Shown one piece after another: positions 34,455 to 46,700 of a DNA stretch of 58,596 bases. The notes under the pieces are model-generated. The model did not search any database. It was given only the letters and a program-made list of their open reading frames with translations, and was not told the DNA's origin. The stretch covers positions 1 through 58,596 of the forward strand of contig JAGKWY010000038.1 in NCBI GenBank assembly GCA_021151625.1, read 5' to 3'. Numbering within the stretch: position 1 is the first letter of the stretch; every line of letters begins with the position of its first letter. The translations under genes and the position numbers were made by a program. The DNA comes from Gammaproteobacteria bacterium (GTDB lineage Bacteria; Pseudomonadota; Gammaproteobacteria; Pseudomonadales; Cellvibrionaceae).

Positions 34455-35795
34455 GTTTTTTTTATAGCGTTTCTTTTTACTTTGCTTATCCAGCTCGCGC
34501 AAGTGAGCCAGCTTTTCCTGGATTTTTAATTCTAAACCGCGCTCTACCGGTGAGTAATAGCGAGTGCCTGCAATATCCTCCGGCAAATAGTTTTCCCCGG
34601 CGGCATAGGCACCCGGCTCGTCGTGGGCGTAGCGATACTCTGCACCATAATCCATGTTTTTCATGAGTTTGGTGGGGGCATTGCGCAAATGCAGGGGAAC
34701 ATCGTAAGCCGGTTGGGCGCGAACATCCGCCATCACCTGATTGAACGCATTATACACAGCATTACTTTTAGGTGCGCAGGCCAGGTAAACCACTGCCTGG
34801 GCAATGGCCAACTCCCCTTCCGGGCTCCCCAAACGCTCCTGCACATCCCAGGCAGACAAACACAATGGCAAAGCACGCGGGTCAGCATTACCTATATCTT
34901 CACTCGCCATACGCACAACGCGGCGGGCGATATAAAGCGGATCACAGCCACCATCCAGCATGCGTGCCAGCCAATACAGGGCACCATCAGGCGATGAACC
35001 GCGTACAGATTTATGCAGGGCCGAGATTTGCTCGTAGAAAATATCGCCGCCTTTATCAAAGCGACGCACATCGCTGGCAAGCACCTCGGCAACAACTTGC
35101 TCGTTGATGATTTTCCGCTCGCCATCTTCATCGGCAAGGTCAGCGGCAATTTCCAACAGATTAAGCGATTTGCGCGCATCGCCATCGGCCGCCTGCGCCA
35201 GGGTCATCAGGGTATCGTCATCGATTGCAATTGACTGCTCACCCAGACCCCGCTCATTATCATTGAGTGCCTGCAACAACACATTTTTCAATTGTTCGGG
35301 TTGCAGGCCACGCAGCACATAAACACGACAGCGCGATAAGAGCGCGTTATTTAATTCAAAGGATGGGTTTTCAGTGGTGGCCCCGATAAAAATAAAAGTG
35401 CCGTCTTCCACATAAGGCAAAAAGGCATCCTGTTGGGATTTGTTGAAGCGATGCACTTCATCGACAAACAAAATGGTTTTGCGCCGCGTTGAAATTCGCT
35501 CCTGCTGCGCAGCGGCAACTGCCGCGCGAATTTCTTTTACACCGGATAAGACTGCAGAAAGCGTTTCAAAACGCGCATCCGCTTGCTCGGCAAACAATTT
35601 GGCGAGCGAGGTTTTCCCCACACCCGGCGGGCCCCATAAAATCATCGAGTGCAATTGGCCACGCGTAATCGCTTCACGCAGGGGCTTACCCGGCGCGAGC
35701 AAGTGCTCCTGGCCGATGTAATCATCCAGAGTGCGCGGGCGCATGCGCGCAGCAAGTGGTTGATAGGCGGGTGTGGGTGAACCAAATAAATCCAT
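34452..35795 (-). CDS. rarA: Replication-associated recombination protein A (MgsA/RarA)
   Basis: Length 447 aa. The AAA+ domain has Walker A GPPGVGKTSLA (55-65), Walker B ILFVDEVHRF and sensor GATTENPSFELNNALLSRC. The C-terminal MgsA domain includes SVRGSSPDGALYWLARML and AGTRYYSPVERG. It is a clamp-loader-like ATPase that acts at stalled forks with SSB. It lies 26 bp after lolA. Confidence 0.96.
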   Translation of the reverse strand: MDLFGSPTPAYQPLAARMRPRTLDDYIGQEHLLAPGKPLREAITRGQLHSMILWGPPGVGKTSLAKLFAEQADARFETLSAVLSGVKEIRAAVAAAQQERISTRRKTILFVDEVHRFNKSQQDAFLPYVEDGTFIFIGATTENPSFELNNALLSRCRVYVLRGLQPEQLKNVLLQALNDNERGLGEQSIAIDDDTLMTLAQAADGDARKSLNLLEIAADLADEDGERKIINEQVVAEVLASDVRRFDKGGDIFYEQISALHKSVRGSSPDGALYWLARMLDGGCDPLYIARRVVRMASEDIGNADPRALPLCLSAWDVQERLGSPEGELAIAQAVVYLACAPKSNAVYNAFNQVMADVRAQPAYDVPLHLRNAPTKLMKNMDYGAEYRYAHDEPGAYAAGENYLPEDIAGTRYYSPVERGLELKIQEKLAHLRELDKQSKKKRYKKN

Positions 35796-35821
35796 GCTTT
35801 CCTGTAATCAAAGCCCCGAAA

Positions 35822-36484
35822 TTAATCGCGCAGAACTTCAACACCTTCCGGCGGCTGGAAAAAGAATTTTTCTTCTGCCACAGGCTTGTTGCGCTCCACC
35901 TTGCTGAGCACACAGCGAGTCAATTGACCGAGGCTGTCTTTAATAGAAAACTCAACTAACTGGCTCTCTTTAAACACCAGCGTTAAATGCTGGAACATAC
36001 CTTCAGTGACCTTGGGTGTAAGGGTAAACGCATCAGCAACTTTGTTGCTCGCATCGCGCGTAACCGAGAATTGTTTGCGCAGTTGCTCTACATCTGCACT
36101 TAACAATAATGCCGGCGTTTCGCGCAGGTCTTCGGTGAATTCACGAATAGTGACAGTTTCCAGATCCGGGTCGTACAGCCAAATAGTTTTATTATTAGAT
36201 ACTAGCAATTGCGGCATTGGCTCCAGGGTTTTCCAATAAAATTTGCCCGGACGCATCAACATAAAATTACCCGTACTGGTTTCCTGCTCGGCGCCGGCTT
36301 TGTCATAGGTAATCTGGGTAAAATCGCCTTGCAGGCTATTCATGGCGTCGAGCAATTTACGCAATTGCACCGCCGCTTGATCATCAGCCGCCCGGGTAAA
36401 ACCGGAGAAAACACTGATTAACACCAGTGCCAGAATTTGAACCATTGCTTTCATAAAAGTTGCTTTCATAACAATTGTTTTCAT
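35822..36484 (-). CDS. lolA: Outer-membrane lipoprotein carrier protein
   Basis: Length 220 aa from the ATG at 36484 (TTGGA upstream). Two more in-frame ATGAAA codons at 36469 and 36454 lie in a 15-bp repeat, so the signal peptide has three possible starts. Signal peptide MVQILALVLISVFSGFTRA ends at ADD. The mature part has LLDAMNSLQGDFTQITYD and GNFMLMRPGKFYWKTLEPM, typical of LolA. It ferries lipoproteins across the periplasm from LolCDE to LolB. Downstream of ftsK, upstream of rarA. Confidence 0.95.
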   Translation of the reverse strand: MKTIVMKATFMKAMVQILALVLISVFSGFTRAADDQAAVQLRKLLDAMNSLQGDFTQITYDKAGAEQETSTGNFMLMRPGKFYWKTLEPMPQLLVSNNKTIWLYDPDLETVTIREFTEDLRETPALLLSADVEQLRKQFSVTRDASNKVADAFTLTPKVTEGMFQHLTLVFKESQLVEFSIKDSLGQLTRCVLSKVERNKPVAEEKFFFQPPEGVEVLRD

Positions 36485-36593
36485 AAAACATCCAAGCAGC
36501 ACGGAAAAATAAGACGGAGGGTTAGCACCCGAATCCTAACGAATGAGGATGAACGGTGGATAAATCGCACGCGATTTATCCAGCAAAGAAACG

Positions 36594-38957
36594 CTAATTA
36601 AAATCTCGTCCACCACCCACTAACACCTCGCGGTTACCATTGTGCCCTGCGGAAGAGACAACGCCGGCCGCCTCCATGGTTTCAATCAAACGCGCCGCAC
36701 GGTTGTAGCCAATACGCAGTTTACGTTGCACCGAGGAAATAGAAGCCTTGCGTGATTCGATAACAAACTGCACTGCTTCATCGTAAAGCGCGTCAGCTTC
36801 ACCTTCATCACCCTCTCCGCCTTCACTCGGCAACCCGGGTACCGGAATGGAGTTGTTATCATCGTCGGTAATGCCATCGATATATTGCGGTGCGCCGCGC
36901 TTTTTCCAATCGGCAACCACTTTGTGTACTTCGTGGTCATCCACAAATGCGCCGTGCACACGAATGGGCACACTGGTACCCGACGGCAAATACAGCATGT
37001 CGCCATGACCGAGCAACTGCTCTGCCCCGCCCTGATCCAGAATGGTACGCGAGTCAATTTTGGATGAAACCTGGAAAGCGATACGCGTTGGGACGTTGGC
37101 TTTGATCAGACCGGTAATGATATCTACCGACGGACGCTGGGTGGCGAGAATTAAATGGATACCCGCCGCACGCGCCTTTTGTGCGATACGGGCGATAAGT
37201 TGTTCCACTTTTTTCTTATCGACAATCATCATCATATCGGCGAATTCGTCGATCACCACCACGATAAAGGGCAGCTCTTCCAGATCCGGTGCAGTGGCCA
37301 CTTCAGCACCCGCTTCAAAATTATCTTCCGGCTTGAATAATGGATCTTTAATCGGCTCGCCCGCTTTAATGGCATCGTCCACCTTGCGGTTAAAACCGGC
37401 GAGGTTACGCACCCCTAATGCTGACATCAGCTTGTAGCGGCGTTCCATCTCCCCCACACACCAGCGCAGGCCGTTGGAGGCATCTTTCATGTCGGTGATT
37501 ACCGGCGTGAGCAAATGAGGAATACCCTCATACACTGAGAGCTCCAGCATTTTCGGGTCAACCAGAATCAGGCGTACTTCTTTGGGCGTGGATTTGTACA
37601 GCAGGCTGAGCAACATCACGTTCACGCCCACTGATTTACCCGAGCCGGTAGTACCCGCTACCAGCAAGTGCGGCATCTTGGCCAGGTCAGAAACAACCGG
37701 CTCACCGGAAATATCGTGCCCCAACGCCATAGTAAGCGGCGATTTCGCGTTGTCGAAGGATTCCGAAGCAATGACTTCTGAAAGACGCACCATCTCGCGG
37801 TGGGCGTTGGGAATTTCTACCCCCATCACCGATTTACCGGGAATGACTTCCACCACACGTACCGAAACTACTGCCAGTGACCGCGCGAGGTCTTTAGCGA
37901 GGCCGGAAATACGGCTGGCCTTAATACCGGGTGCTGGCTGGATTTCAAAACGGGTAACCACCGGGCCGGGCTGGACTGACACCACTTCAATATCAATACC
38001 GAAGTCTTTCAGTTTCAGCTCCAGCATGCGCGACATAGCTTCCAACGACTCTTTGGAATAACCCTTGTCACTGCGCTTATCGGCCGGATCGAGCAAATTC
38101 AGGGGCGGCAATGTGCCAACAGCAGGCTCTAGGGATTCAAACAGCGAGGGCTGCTTTTCTTTTTCAACACGCGGGCTGGGCGCCGGTTTCTTTTTGGGCG
38201 GTTCGGTAATGATGACTGGTGCCACACGCTTGGCTTCCTGCTTTACGTGCTGTTCCACTACTTCACGGCGATGCTCCTGGGCTTTCACTGCAATTTGCTT
38301 CTCGGCACGCTCACGGCGATAGACTTGCCATTTTTCCATGGCTTTGTTGAAACCAATCAAGGTCCAGCGGCCAATGTCCTCGCTGAGCTTCAACCAGGAA
38401 AGGTCAGTAAAAATGGTCATCCCCACCAAAAACATACTGAGCAGCAACAGGGTTCCGCCGGTGTAATTAAACGCACCAAAGACCGCATCAGAAACTGCAG
38501 CCCCCAGCAAACCGCCATTGGAATAAGGCAATACCGATTGACCATCGCTGTAATGCATGGCGGCAATCCCGGTACCGGCAACCATTACCAGAATCAGGCC
38601 CGCAGCGCGCAAACCAAAGAATAACCAGTCGATCCCACCTTCGCGGTTGCGATCTTTCAATACCAGCCAGGCACGATAGGCGATCATCACCGGAAACAAA
38701 TAGGCGAGATAGCCAAAGAGTGAGAAAAAAACATCAGCCATCCAGGCCCCAAAAGGGCCGCCTGCATTTTGCACAATGGCGTTATCACCCGTGCGCGACC
38801 AACCCGGGTCATTCGGGTCGTAGCTGACCATGGCGATTAGCAAATACAGGCAAACAGCGCCCAAGCCAATCAAGGCGCCCTCTTTCAGCAGGCGTACCAG
38901 CAGGTTGGAGGTTTGCTCGGATGCAGGTGCACGGCGTTGTGGACTAACTGGTTTCAA
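36594..38957 (-). CDS. ftsK: DNA translocase FtsK
   Basis: Length 787 aa. Four N-terminal membrane helices lie within about 25-190, followed by a short charged linker (about 215-280, EK/P-rich). The motor domain has Walker A AGTTGSGKSVGVN and Walker B FIVVVIDEFADMMM. The C-terminal gamma winged helix includes ESRKASISSVQRKLRIGYNR, which reads KOPS sites and activates XerCD. It coordinates chromosome dimer resolution with division. It is first of the ftsK-lolA-rarA-crcB-serS-cysG run. Confidence 0.97.
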   Translation of the reverse strand: MKPVSPQRRAPASEQTSNLLVRLLKEGALIGLGAVCLYLLIAMVSYDPNDPGWSRTGDNAIVQNAGGPFGAWMADVFFSLFGYLAYLFPVMIAYRAWLVLKDRNREGGIDWLFFGLRAAGLILVMVAGTGIAAMHYSDGQSVLPYSNGGLLGAAVSDAVFGAFNYTGGTLLLLSMFLVGMTIFTDLSWLKLSEDIGRWTLIGFNKAMEKWQVYRRERAEKQIAVKAQEHRREVVEQHVKQEAKRVAPVIITEPPKKKPAPSPRVEKEKQPSLFESLEPAVGTLPPLNLLDPADKRSDKGYSKESLEAMSRMLELKLKDFGIDIEVVSVQPGPVVTRFEIQPAPGIKASRISGLAKDLARSLAVVSVRVVEVIPGKSVMGVEIPNAHREMVRLSEVIASESFDNAKSPLTMALGHDISGEPVVSDLAKMPHLLVAGTTGSGKSVGVNVMLLSLLYKSTPKEVRLILVDPKMLELSVYEGIPHLLTPVITDMKDASNGLRWCVGEMERRYKLMSALGVRNLAGFNRKVDDAIKAGEPIKDPLFKPEDNFEAGAEVATAPDLEELPFIVVVIDEFADMMMIVDKKKVEQLIARIAQKARAAGIHLILATQRPSVDIITGLIKANVPTRIAFQVSSKIDSRTILDQGGAEQLLGHGDMLYLPSGTSVPIRVHGAFVDDHEVHKVVADWKKRGAPQYIDGITDDDNNSIPVPGLPSEGGEGDEGEADALYDEAVQFVIESRKASISSVQRKLRIGYNRAARLIETMEAAGVVSSAGHNGNREVLVGGGRDFN

Positions 38958-39145
38958 TGGTGATATCCCGAATAATGATGAACCCGGTCTCAGCCAGGTT
39001 TGGGGTGAACGAGGGCTATTGTAATAACTGGTGGCAGATTTACCACCGGCAAGATCACTCTGGAGGGAAATAGGCTAAAAAAATTGCCCCGCCCGGATGA
39101 ATAGAGCTTGAGACAATCAATATTGCGCAGAATTTCAACAACGAT

Positions 39146-40663
39146 TTAATGATGCTGGGTATCGGAAATAATGGTTTTCATATCCGGTTGCCAGCAAGTG
39201 ACCTGATTGCGGCCATGCTGTTTGGAATAATACAGGGCTTCATCCGCCTGTTGAATTAACTGGTTGGCAGTCACCGCACCCATACGAATGGAGGTCACAC
39301 CAAAACTACCGGTAACTTTAATGCCGTTAGTTACCTTCTCTTCAATTTTTTGGCGGCAGCGCTCGGCAATTAATTGCGCTTGCTCCAAGGGAGCGCCCGG
39401 CAGGATTACACAAAATTCTTCACCACCAAAACGCGCCACCATATCCATATCGCGTACCACTTCGCGCAAACTATTGGCAGCCATTTTAATCACTTCATCG
39501 CCCGCCGCATGGCCATAGGTATCGTTTACTTTTTTGAAGAAATCAATATCCGCCATGATGCAACTGAATTCTGTATCACCAGCACGCGCGCCATCAAATT
39601 TACTCGCTAAATGTTCATACAAAGCGCGACGGTTAAAACAGTTAGTAAGTGGGTCACGCGTTGCGAGGAAGGTCAGCTCCTTATTTTTATTTTCAATTGC
39701 CACTTGCGTTGCCGCTAACTGCTGGATCATTTCCTCCAACAAACGGCTTTTGGTTTCCAATTCGGTAATATCCTCAAACACCGCAATAGTGCCCTGACTC
39801 GCCCCTTTGGGGTCCAGAATGGGCACAGCATTCACCTGGAAAATTGTATCCTTTTCAGTGCTATTGCTATTGGGCAGGAGTACACGCACACCAGTTTGTT
39901 TTACACCACTGCCAATTGCTTTTAACCAGGGATATTCAGTGGCCTCCTGCTTGGGGTCTAAAAACCAGCCAAGACTGCTGGCCTTTTTTCCCATAAGTGA
40001 TTGCTCAGTGCGCTGCAAGTGTTCAATCATCGAATTGTTAGCCAATACGATTTGCTCGCGCCTATCCAGAATTAACACACCTTCAGCCAAAATGTTTAAC
40101 GCATTGCGCACGCGCGCCGGCACTACTGCACTGGGGTCCAGATGTTTTAACGCGCGCTTAATGTAAAACCAGTAACCCACAAAACCACTGAGCGATACAA
40201 AGATCACCAACAAAATAAAGGTGGGTAATTTAAAAATGGGATGACTATCGCTTAGCAGGGGTTCAAAACTTAATTCAAATTCAGCGCGCTTGGCACCGTT
40301 GATCATGATGGGAAAACGGATATGTGTAGGCGTTGATTCGTTAGGTTTAGCTTTAGCCCAATTTTGCGAATGCAATTTTGTTTGGGCGACAATCACGCCG
40401 TCATTGCGACGCACAGCAACCGATAAAATTTCCGGGTTGCGTTCTACCGATGACTCCAGCAAATACTGCAACAACAATTCGTCGCCGCGCATAATGGCCA
40501 CACTGACTTGCGAGGCCAGGGTTTCTGCCAAACGTTTGCGCACTTCCAATTGTTGGCGCTCAGCACCGGGCGCAAGCCCAATAGCCTGTGCCAAAATCAG
40601 GATGGAGATAGTTAAAATCACCAAGCCCATACTTAAACGAACTGCAGGAGTAAAACCTAACAT
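39146..40663 (-). CDS. Membrane diguanylate cyclase with PAS domain
   Basis: Length 505 aa. TM1 (about 10-32) and TM2 (about 147-167) flank a periplasmic sensor of about 115 residues. A PAS domain (about 185-305, EGVLILDRREQIVLANNSMI) and a short coiled coil precede the GGDEF domain (about 335-490). The active motif is GGEEF, with an RDMD inhibitory I-site five residues before it. It should make cyclic di-GMP with product feedback. A link to the adjacent giant surface protein is plausible, since c-di-GMP often controls adhesins, but it is an inference. It is transcribed in the same direction, 37 bp after the giant gene. Confidence 0.93.
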   Translation of the reverse strand: MLGFTPAVRLSMGLVILTISILILAQAIGLAPGAERQQLEVRKRLAETLASQVSVAIMRGDELLLQYLLESSVERNPEILSVAVRRNDGVIVAQTKLHSQNWAKAKPNESTPTHIRFPIMINGAKRAEFELSFEPLLSDSHPIFKLPTFILLVIFVSLSGFVGYWFYIKRALKHLDPSAVVPARVRNALNILAEGVLILDRREQIVLANNSMIEHLQRTEQSLMGKKASSLGWFLDPKQEATEYPWLKAIGSGVKQTGVRVLLPNSNSTEKDTIFQVNAVPILDPKGASQGTIAVFEDITELETKSRLLEEMIQQLAATQVAIENKNKELTFLATRDPLTNCFNRRALYEHLASKFDGARAGDTEFSCIMADIDFFKKVNDTYGHAAGDEVIKMAANSLREVVRDMDMVARFGGEEFCVILPGAPLEQAQLIAERCRQKIEEKVTNGIKVTGSFGVTSIRMGAVTANQLIQQADEALYYSKQHGRNQVTCWQPDMKTIISDTQHH

Positions 40664-40700
40664 TTATTTCCCTTAACCAGAAAACTCAGCAAGACCAAAA

Positions 40701-43700
40701 TTATTGGCCCGGATTTTTTTGTTGTGCGTGGTCAAACAAATAGCCCACTTCTTTGGAGCTTTTATCTTCACGTGCACGGTCTTTGCGCTGTTGTTCCAAC
40801 TCTTTCTTGCGTTTATTCACCTCATCCAGAATCGGCAATGGATCAAGGCCGCGCCAGAGCGGCAACATAGACATCAGCGTTAACAATAGACTGCTGGCAC
40901 GCAAAGACCAAACCAGAAGACCCGTGGTCACTGAAAAAGTCAGTCCCGCCACTACGGCGCGACGATCCTGCTCCTCTTCCATCGCCACATCCATTTGATC
41001 GCGAATACGGCGCACTTCGTTGTCGAAATCAGCCGCTTCCCAGGGCGCAAAACCATCATCAGTCGCGATGAGGCTAACCAGCGATGATGAAGCCGTCAGG
41101 GTGGTGACGGGTATATTTTGCGACTCCAGGCCTGCTTCAAAACGCTCATAATCACGGCTGGATTTATCATTGGGCAAAGCAACATTATTCCGGGAATCAT
41201 CCGGGTCATTGATTGGTGGTACGCCCTGGCCAGAGGTTCCCGGCAAATTGGTATCTATCCCCGTTTCCGGCAAGGCACCATCACCACCATTATTACCCGC
41301 CCCGGGGTTACCTCCATTACCATCAGTTGGCGGTGTGGTAGGTGGAGTAACTGGCGGTGTTGTTGGAACTTCGGTAACCGGTGGCACTGTGGGCGGTGTC
41401 ACTGGTGGCTTGGTGGGCGTTTCCGGTTCAGGAATAACTACAGGCGCAGTGACATTTACTTTAAAGCGGGTATCCACCCAGGCACCGTCATTGTCTTGCG
41501 CGCGCAGGGTAATAAAAGTTTCTCCGCCACTGTTTGCAGCAAAGGAAATAGTCATCATGCCAGTGGCCTGATTCCATTGCACATTAGGCACTACGCTGGT
41601 ATTGGTATTGGCAATTAACGAATATTGCAGCGCTGTGCCATTTTCAATATCGGAAAATATTGTGCGCAAATCCATTTGTTGCGGCTGGGCACCTGCATTG
41701 ACATTAATATCATTAATGCCGGTTGATACAGGTACATCATTCACTGACGCAATATTAATGCGCACCGCTGTTTCAACAGTTGCGCCGCTGGCATCCTGCG
41801 CGCGAATAATTAAATCGCTTGAACCAAACTGATTAGTACCGTAGCTGAAATTTAATTTCCCAGTGTTAGCATCCACCGTTGCGCTGGTAACCAAAGCAGA
41901 ATTGGAGTTGCTCACCACTGAATAACGCAATTGATTTGCCGGTGTTTCTTCGTCACTAAAGCTAGTAAACAAATCCAGCTGATCGCCCGGCGCATCTTCA
42001 ACATTATTGATAGTGATTGGGGCAATGGCGACGGGCGAATCATTTACAGGTTCTACCTGCAGAATAAATTGGAAACTCACCGACGCTTCGCCATCGCTGG
42101 CAATTAATTGAATGCTGAGAGTACCCGCATCATCGTTGCCCGGTGTACCACTGAAAGTTAAGGTGGCTGCATCAAATTGCAGCCAATCTGGCAGAGCCTG
42201 GCCATTGGCTAATTGCGCGCTGTAATTCAGTGAGTCACCCACATCGATATCGTTAAACATCGTCAAGGGGAAACTCAGGCTAAAACGTTCATCCTCTTGC
42301 GCCACGGGATTAACAGCAGGAGCATTAACTGTAGGGGCATCATTAGTATTAATAACGGTGATGCTGAAGGTATCGCTGGCACTGCCACCGTTACCATCAC
42401 TTACGCTAACTTGCAGGTTAATCACACCAACATCACTATTGTCCGGAGTACCGGAAAAGGTGCGCGTAGCTGCATCAAAACTCAACCAGGCAGGCAAGGC
42501 ACCACCGCCCACCATTTGCACTGAATAACTGAGCGGATCACCTTCTGCATCGCTAAAGGCATTAGCGGGAATGGTGAACGAAAAATTGCTGTCTTCATTA
42601 ACCGATTGGTCGCTGACACCACTTTGAACTACGGGCGGCAAATTGGCAGGCAATGCGTTGACCGTCACGCTAAATGTATCGGTAATACTGCCGCCATTGC
42701 CGTCGCTGGCAATCACATCAATATTCACAGTGCCGATATTTGCTACACCAGGAGTTCCACTGAAAGTGCGGGTTACCGCATCAAAACTTAACCACGCAGG
42801 CAATGCACCACCGCCAGCAAGTTGGGCGGAGTAAGTCAGCGTTGCACCGACATCCACATCAGCAAATGTGTTAGCGGCAAATTGAAAATTAAACGCACTA
42901 TTTTCGGTAGCAGTTTGATCTGCAATCGGATTGGCAACTGTCGGCGCGTCATTGGTATTCGCAATAACAATATCGAAAGTATCGGTCACTGTACCGCCAT
43001 TGCCATCATTGGCAATTACATCAATCGACAGTGTACCGACATTGGCGTTAGCAGGTGTGCCACTGAAAGTGCGAGTAACCGGATCAAAACTCAACCAAGC
43101 GGGCAATGCTCCACCACCAGTAACTTGCGCTGAATAGGTCAGCACATTACCCACATCCACGTCAGCAAAAGTATTGGCCGCAAATTGAAAATTAAATGCA
43201 GCATCCTCAGTAGCGTTTTGATCAGGAATTGCATTGGCTACAGTGGGTGCATCATTTACATCATTTACCGTAATGGTGAAGGTATCGGTAATAGTACCGC
43301 CGTTGCCGTCATCCGCAATTACGTCAATGGATACACTGCCCAAATCCGCATTTGTCGGTGTACCGCTAAATGTGCGCGTCGCTGCATTAAAACTCAACCA
43401 GGCTGGTAAAGCGCCACCGCCCGCCAACTGTGCAGAATAAGTGAGCGTATCACCCACATCAGGATCAGCAAATGTATTAGCGGCGAACTGGAAATTAAAT
43501 GCCGCATTTTCTGTTGCAGTGCGATCCGGAATTGCATTGGCAACTGTTGGTGCATCGTTGCTGTTTGCAATAACAATATTGAAAGTATCAGTTACAGTAC
43601 CACCATTACCATCATCAGCAATTACATCAATTGATACAGTGCCGACATTAGCATTCGCGGGTGTACCGCTAAATGTGCGCGTAACCGGATCAAAGCTCAA

Positions 43701-46700
43701 CCATGCTGGTAGTGCACCGCCACCAGCAAGTTGTGCGGAATAAGTGAGCGTATCGCCTACGTCGGGATCAGCAAACGTATTGGCCGCAAATTGAAAATTA
43801 AATGCGGCATCTTCTGTGGCGTTTTGGTTGGGAATTGCATTCGCAACCGTGGGAGCATCGTTGGCATCACCAACTACAATATTGAATGTATCAGTAACGG
43901 TACCACCGTTGCCGTCATCAGCAATGACATCAATGGACACTGTACCTACATCACCATTGGTGGGTGTACCGCTAAAGGTGCGCGTTACCGGATCAAAACT
44001 CAACCAGGCCGGCAATGCACCGCCACCAGCTAATTGCGCCGAATATGTAAGCGTTGCGCCCACATCCACATCTGCAAATGTGTTAGCTGCAAACTGAAAA
44101 TTAAACGCTGCATTTTGTGTGGCATTTTGATTGGGAATTGCATTCGCAACTGTTGGTGCATCGTTGCTGTTTGCAACAACAATATTGAACGTATCAGTCA
44201 CTGTGCCGCCATTGCCATCGTCAGCAATTACATCAATAGATACGGTGCCAACATTGGCATTGGCTGGTGTGCCACTAAATGTGCGCGTCACCGGGTCAAA
44301 GCTCAACCACGCAGGCAATGCACCGCCGCCAGCCAATTGCGCTGAGTATATGAGCGTATCGCCGACATCGGGATCAGCAAATGTATTAGCCGCAAATTGA
44401 AAATTAAATGCAGCATCTTCTGTTGCATTTTGATTGGGGATCGCGTTAGCAACTGTAGGTGCATCATTTGTGTTAGCGACAACAATATTAAATGTATCGG
44501 TAACAGTTCCGCCGTTGCCATCATCGGCAATCACATCAATGGAAATAGTGCCCACATCACCATTGGCCGGTGTGCCACTGAAAGTGCGTGTAGCTGGATT
44601 GAAACTCAACCATGCTGGCAGTGCGCCACCACCATTCAATTGCGCTGAATAAGTGAGTGTTGCTCCCGCATCTATATCCGCAAAAGTATTTGCCGCAAAT
44701 TGAAAATTAAAGGCCGCATCTTCAGTGGCATTTTGATTCGGAATTGCGTTGGCAACTGTGGGCGCATCGTTGGTTCCGTTAATGGTGATATTAACGTTAT
44801 CGGTATCCGTCAGTGTTCCGCCTGTACCTGTACTACCCAAATCGCTGGTAGTAATACTCAGAACAGCAGCACCGGTAAAATTGCCAGTTGGATTAAACGT
44901 TAAGGTTGCCAGTGCCGCATTGATATTGGCCTGGGTTCCGCGAAACACCATTGATGAATCTGTAGTGCCATCGCCAGTAGTAAATGCCAAACCAGCAACA
45001 CCGGCTAACGTGAGCGTACCGTTAGTAACAGAGAGCGTAACTTCCAGATCACTGGCGCCAACATCGAGATCATCAACCTGAATTTGATTGCCATTGCCCG
45101 CACTAAAAACCAGTGCAACATCTTCATTGGTAACTTGTGCACCGGGAACACTATTTTCAGGCGCATCATTTACCGCAGTAATATTAATGGTGGCGGTATC
45201 GTTACCCGACAAACTGCCGTCACTCGCACTAATAGTTAACAAGCGAGTGGCAAGCGGTGTATCACCGGAAAGACGGTAAGTAAACGTACCACCATTATTG
45301 CCTGCAAATAAATCGTTGAGCTGCGCCGCTGTACCACTCAACACCAACGTATTGGTGTTGATGCCGGATACAATATTGACGCCGGTGGTTCCCGCTGTCG
45401 CTCCAAAATTACTATTGCTGCCTGCACCGGTAATGGTGATCGTTAATGGATTGCCATCTATATCGGCAACGCTTATCCCGGTGCCGTGCAAATCCATCCA
45501 CAATTGTTCGGTAGCGTTGTAATCGGTTGGAGTGATAGTCACTGTCGGTGCATCGTTTGTTGCATTAACAGTAATATTGACCGTATCTGTATCTGTCAGG
45601 GTTCCACCAGTACCGGTATTCCCCTGGTCACTGGTAGTAATGGATAAGACCGCCGCGCCGTTGTAATTTGTCGTCGGGTTATAGGTGAGCGTTGCCAGGG
45701 CAGTATTAATATCGGTAAGTGTGCCGGTAAATACCAGCGTTGAATCGGCAGTGCCGTCACCCGTGGTGAAACTTAATCCTGTTGTACCAGCAAGTGTGAG
45801 CGTGCCGTTAGTAACCGACAGCGTAACTTCCATAGTGCCTGCAGCGGCATCAACATCGCCAATTTGAATTTGATTGCTGTTGCCTGCACTAAACACCAGG
45901 GCAGTATCTTCATTAGTTGACTGCGCACCGGGTACTGTATTTACCGGAGCGTCGTTAACAGCCGTGATATTAACAGCAGTAGTGTCATTGCCAGACAAAG
46001 CACCATCACTGGCAGAAATGGTTATCGTCGCCGTTGCGATTGGCGTATCACCTGCCAAACGATAAGTTAGTGTGCCGCCATTATTTCCCGCAAGAAAATC
46101 ATTGAGCTGTGTGAGCGTGCCGGTTAACACTAATGTGGGCGTGCCGTTACCAGACGATATACTAACGCCTGTAGTACCGACACTCGCAGTTAACTGGCTA
46201 TTGCCCCCCGGGCCAGTCAAGGTCAGCGTAATGTTGTTGCTATCAACATCTGAAATACTAATCCCGGTACCATGTAAATTCACAGCGACCTGTTCATTGG
46301 TGTAGTAATCCGTTAACGCAATACTCACACTGGGTGCATCATTTACGTTGGCGACAGTAATGCTGAAGGTATCGGTCACTGACCCACCATTGCCATCACT
46401 GGCAATGACATCCACAGAAAAACTGCCCACATCACCATTAGCAGGAGTTCCGCTAAAAGTGCGCGTTGCCGCATTAAAACTCAACCAGGATGGCAGCGCC
46501 CCGCCCCCGGCTAGTTGCGCAGAATAGGTTAAGCTATCGCCAATATCCTGATCATTAAAAGTATTCGCGGCAAACTGAAAATTAAATGCAGCATCTTCGG
46601 TCGCATTCTGATTGGGAATTGCATTGGCAACAGTAGGTGCATCGTTGGTGTTGGCAACAACGATATTGAAAGTGTCAGTGACTGTACCGCCATTGCCGTC

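Noticed and set aside
42655..44771. CRISPR array or non-coding satellite
   Set aside because: Units are 303 bp, contiguous and in frame with conserved Ig-type protein motifs; there are no spacers.
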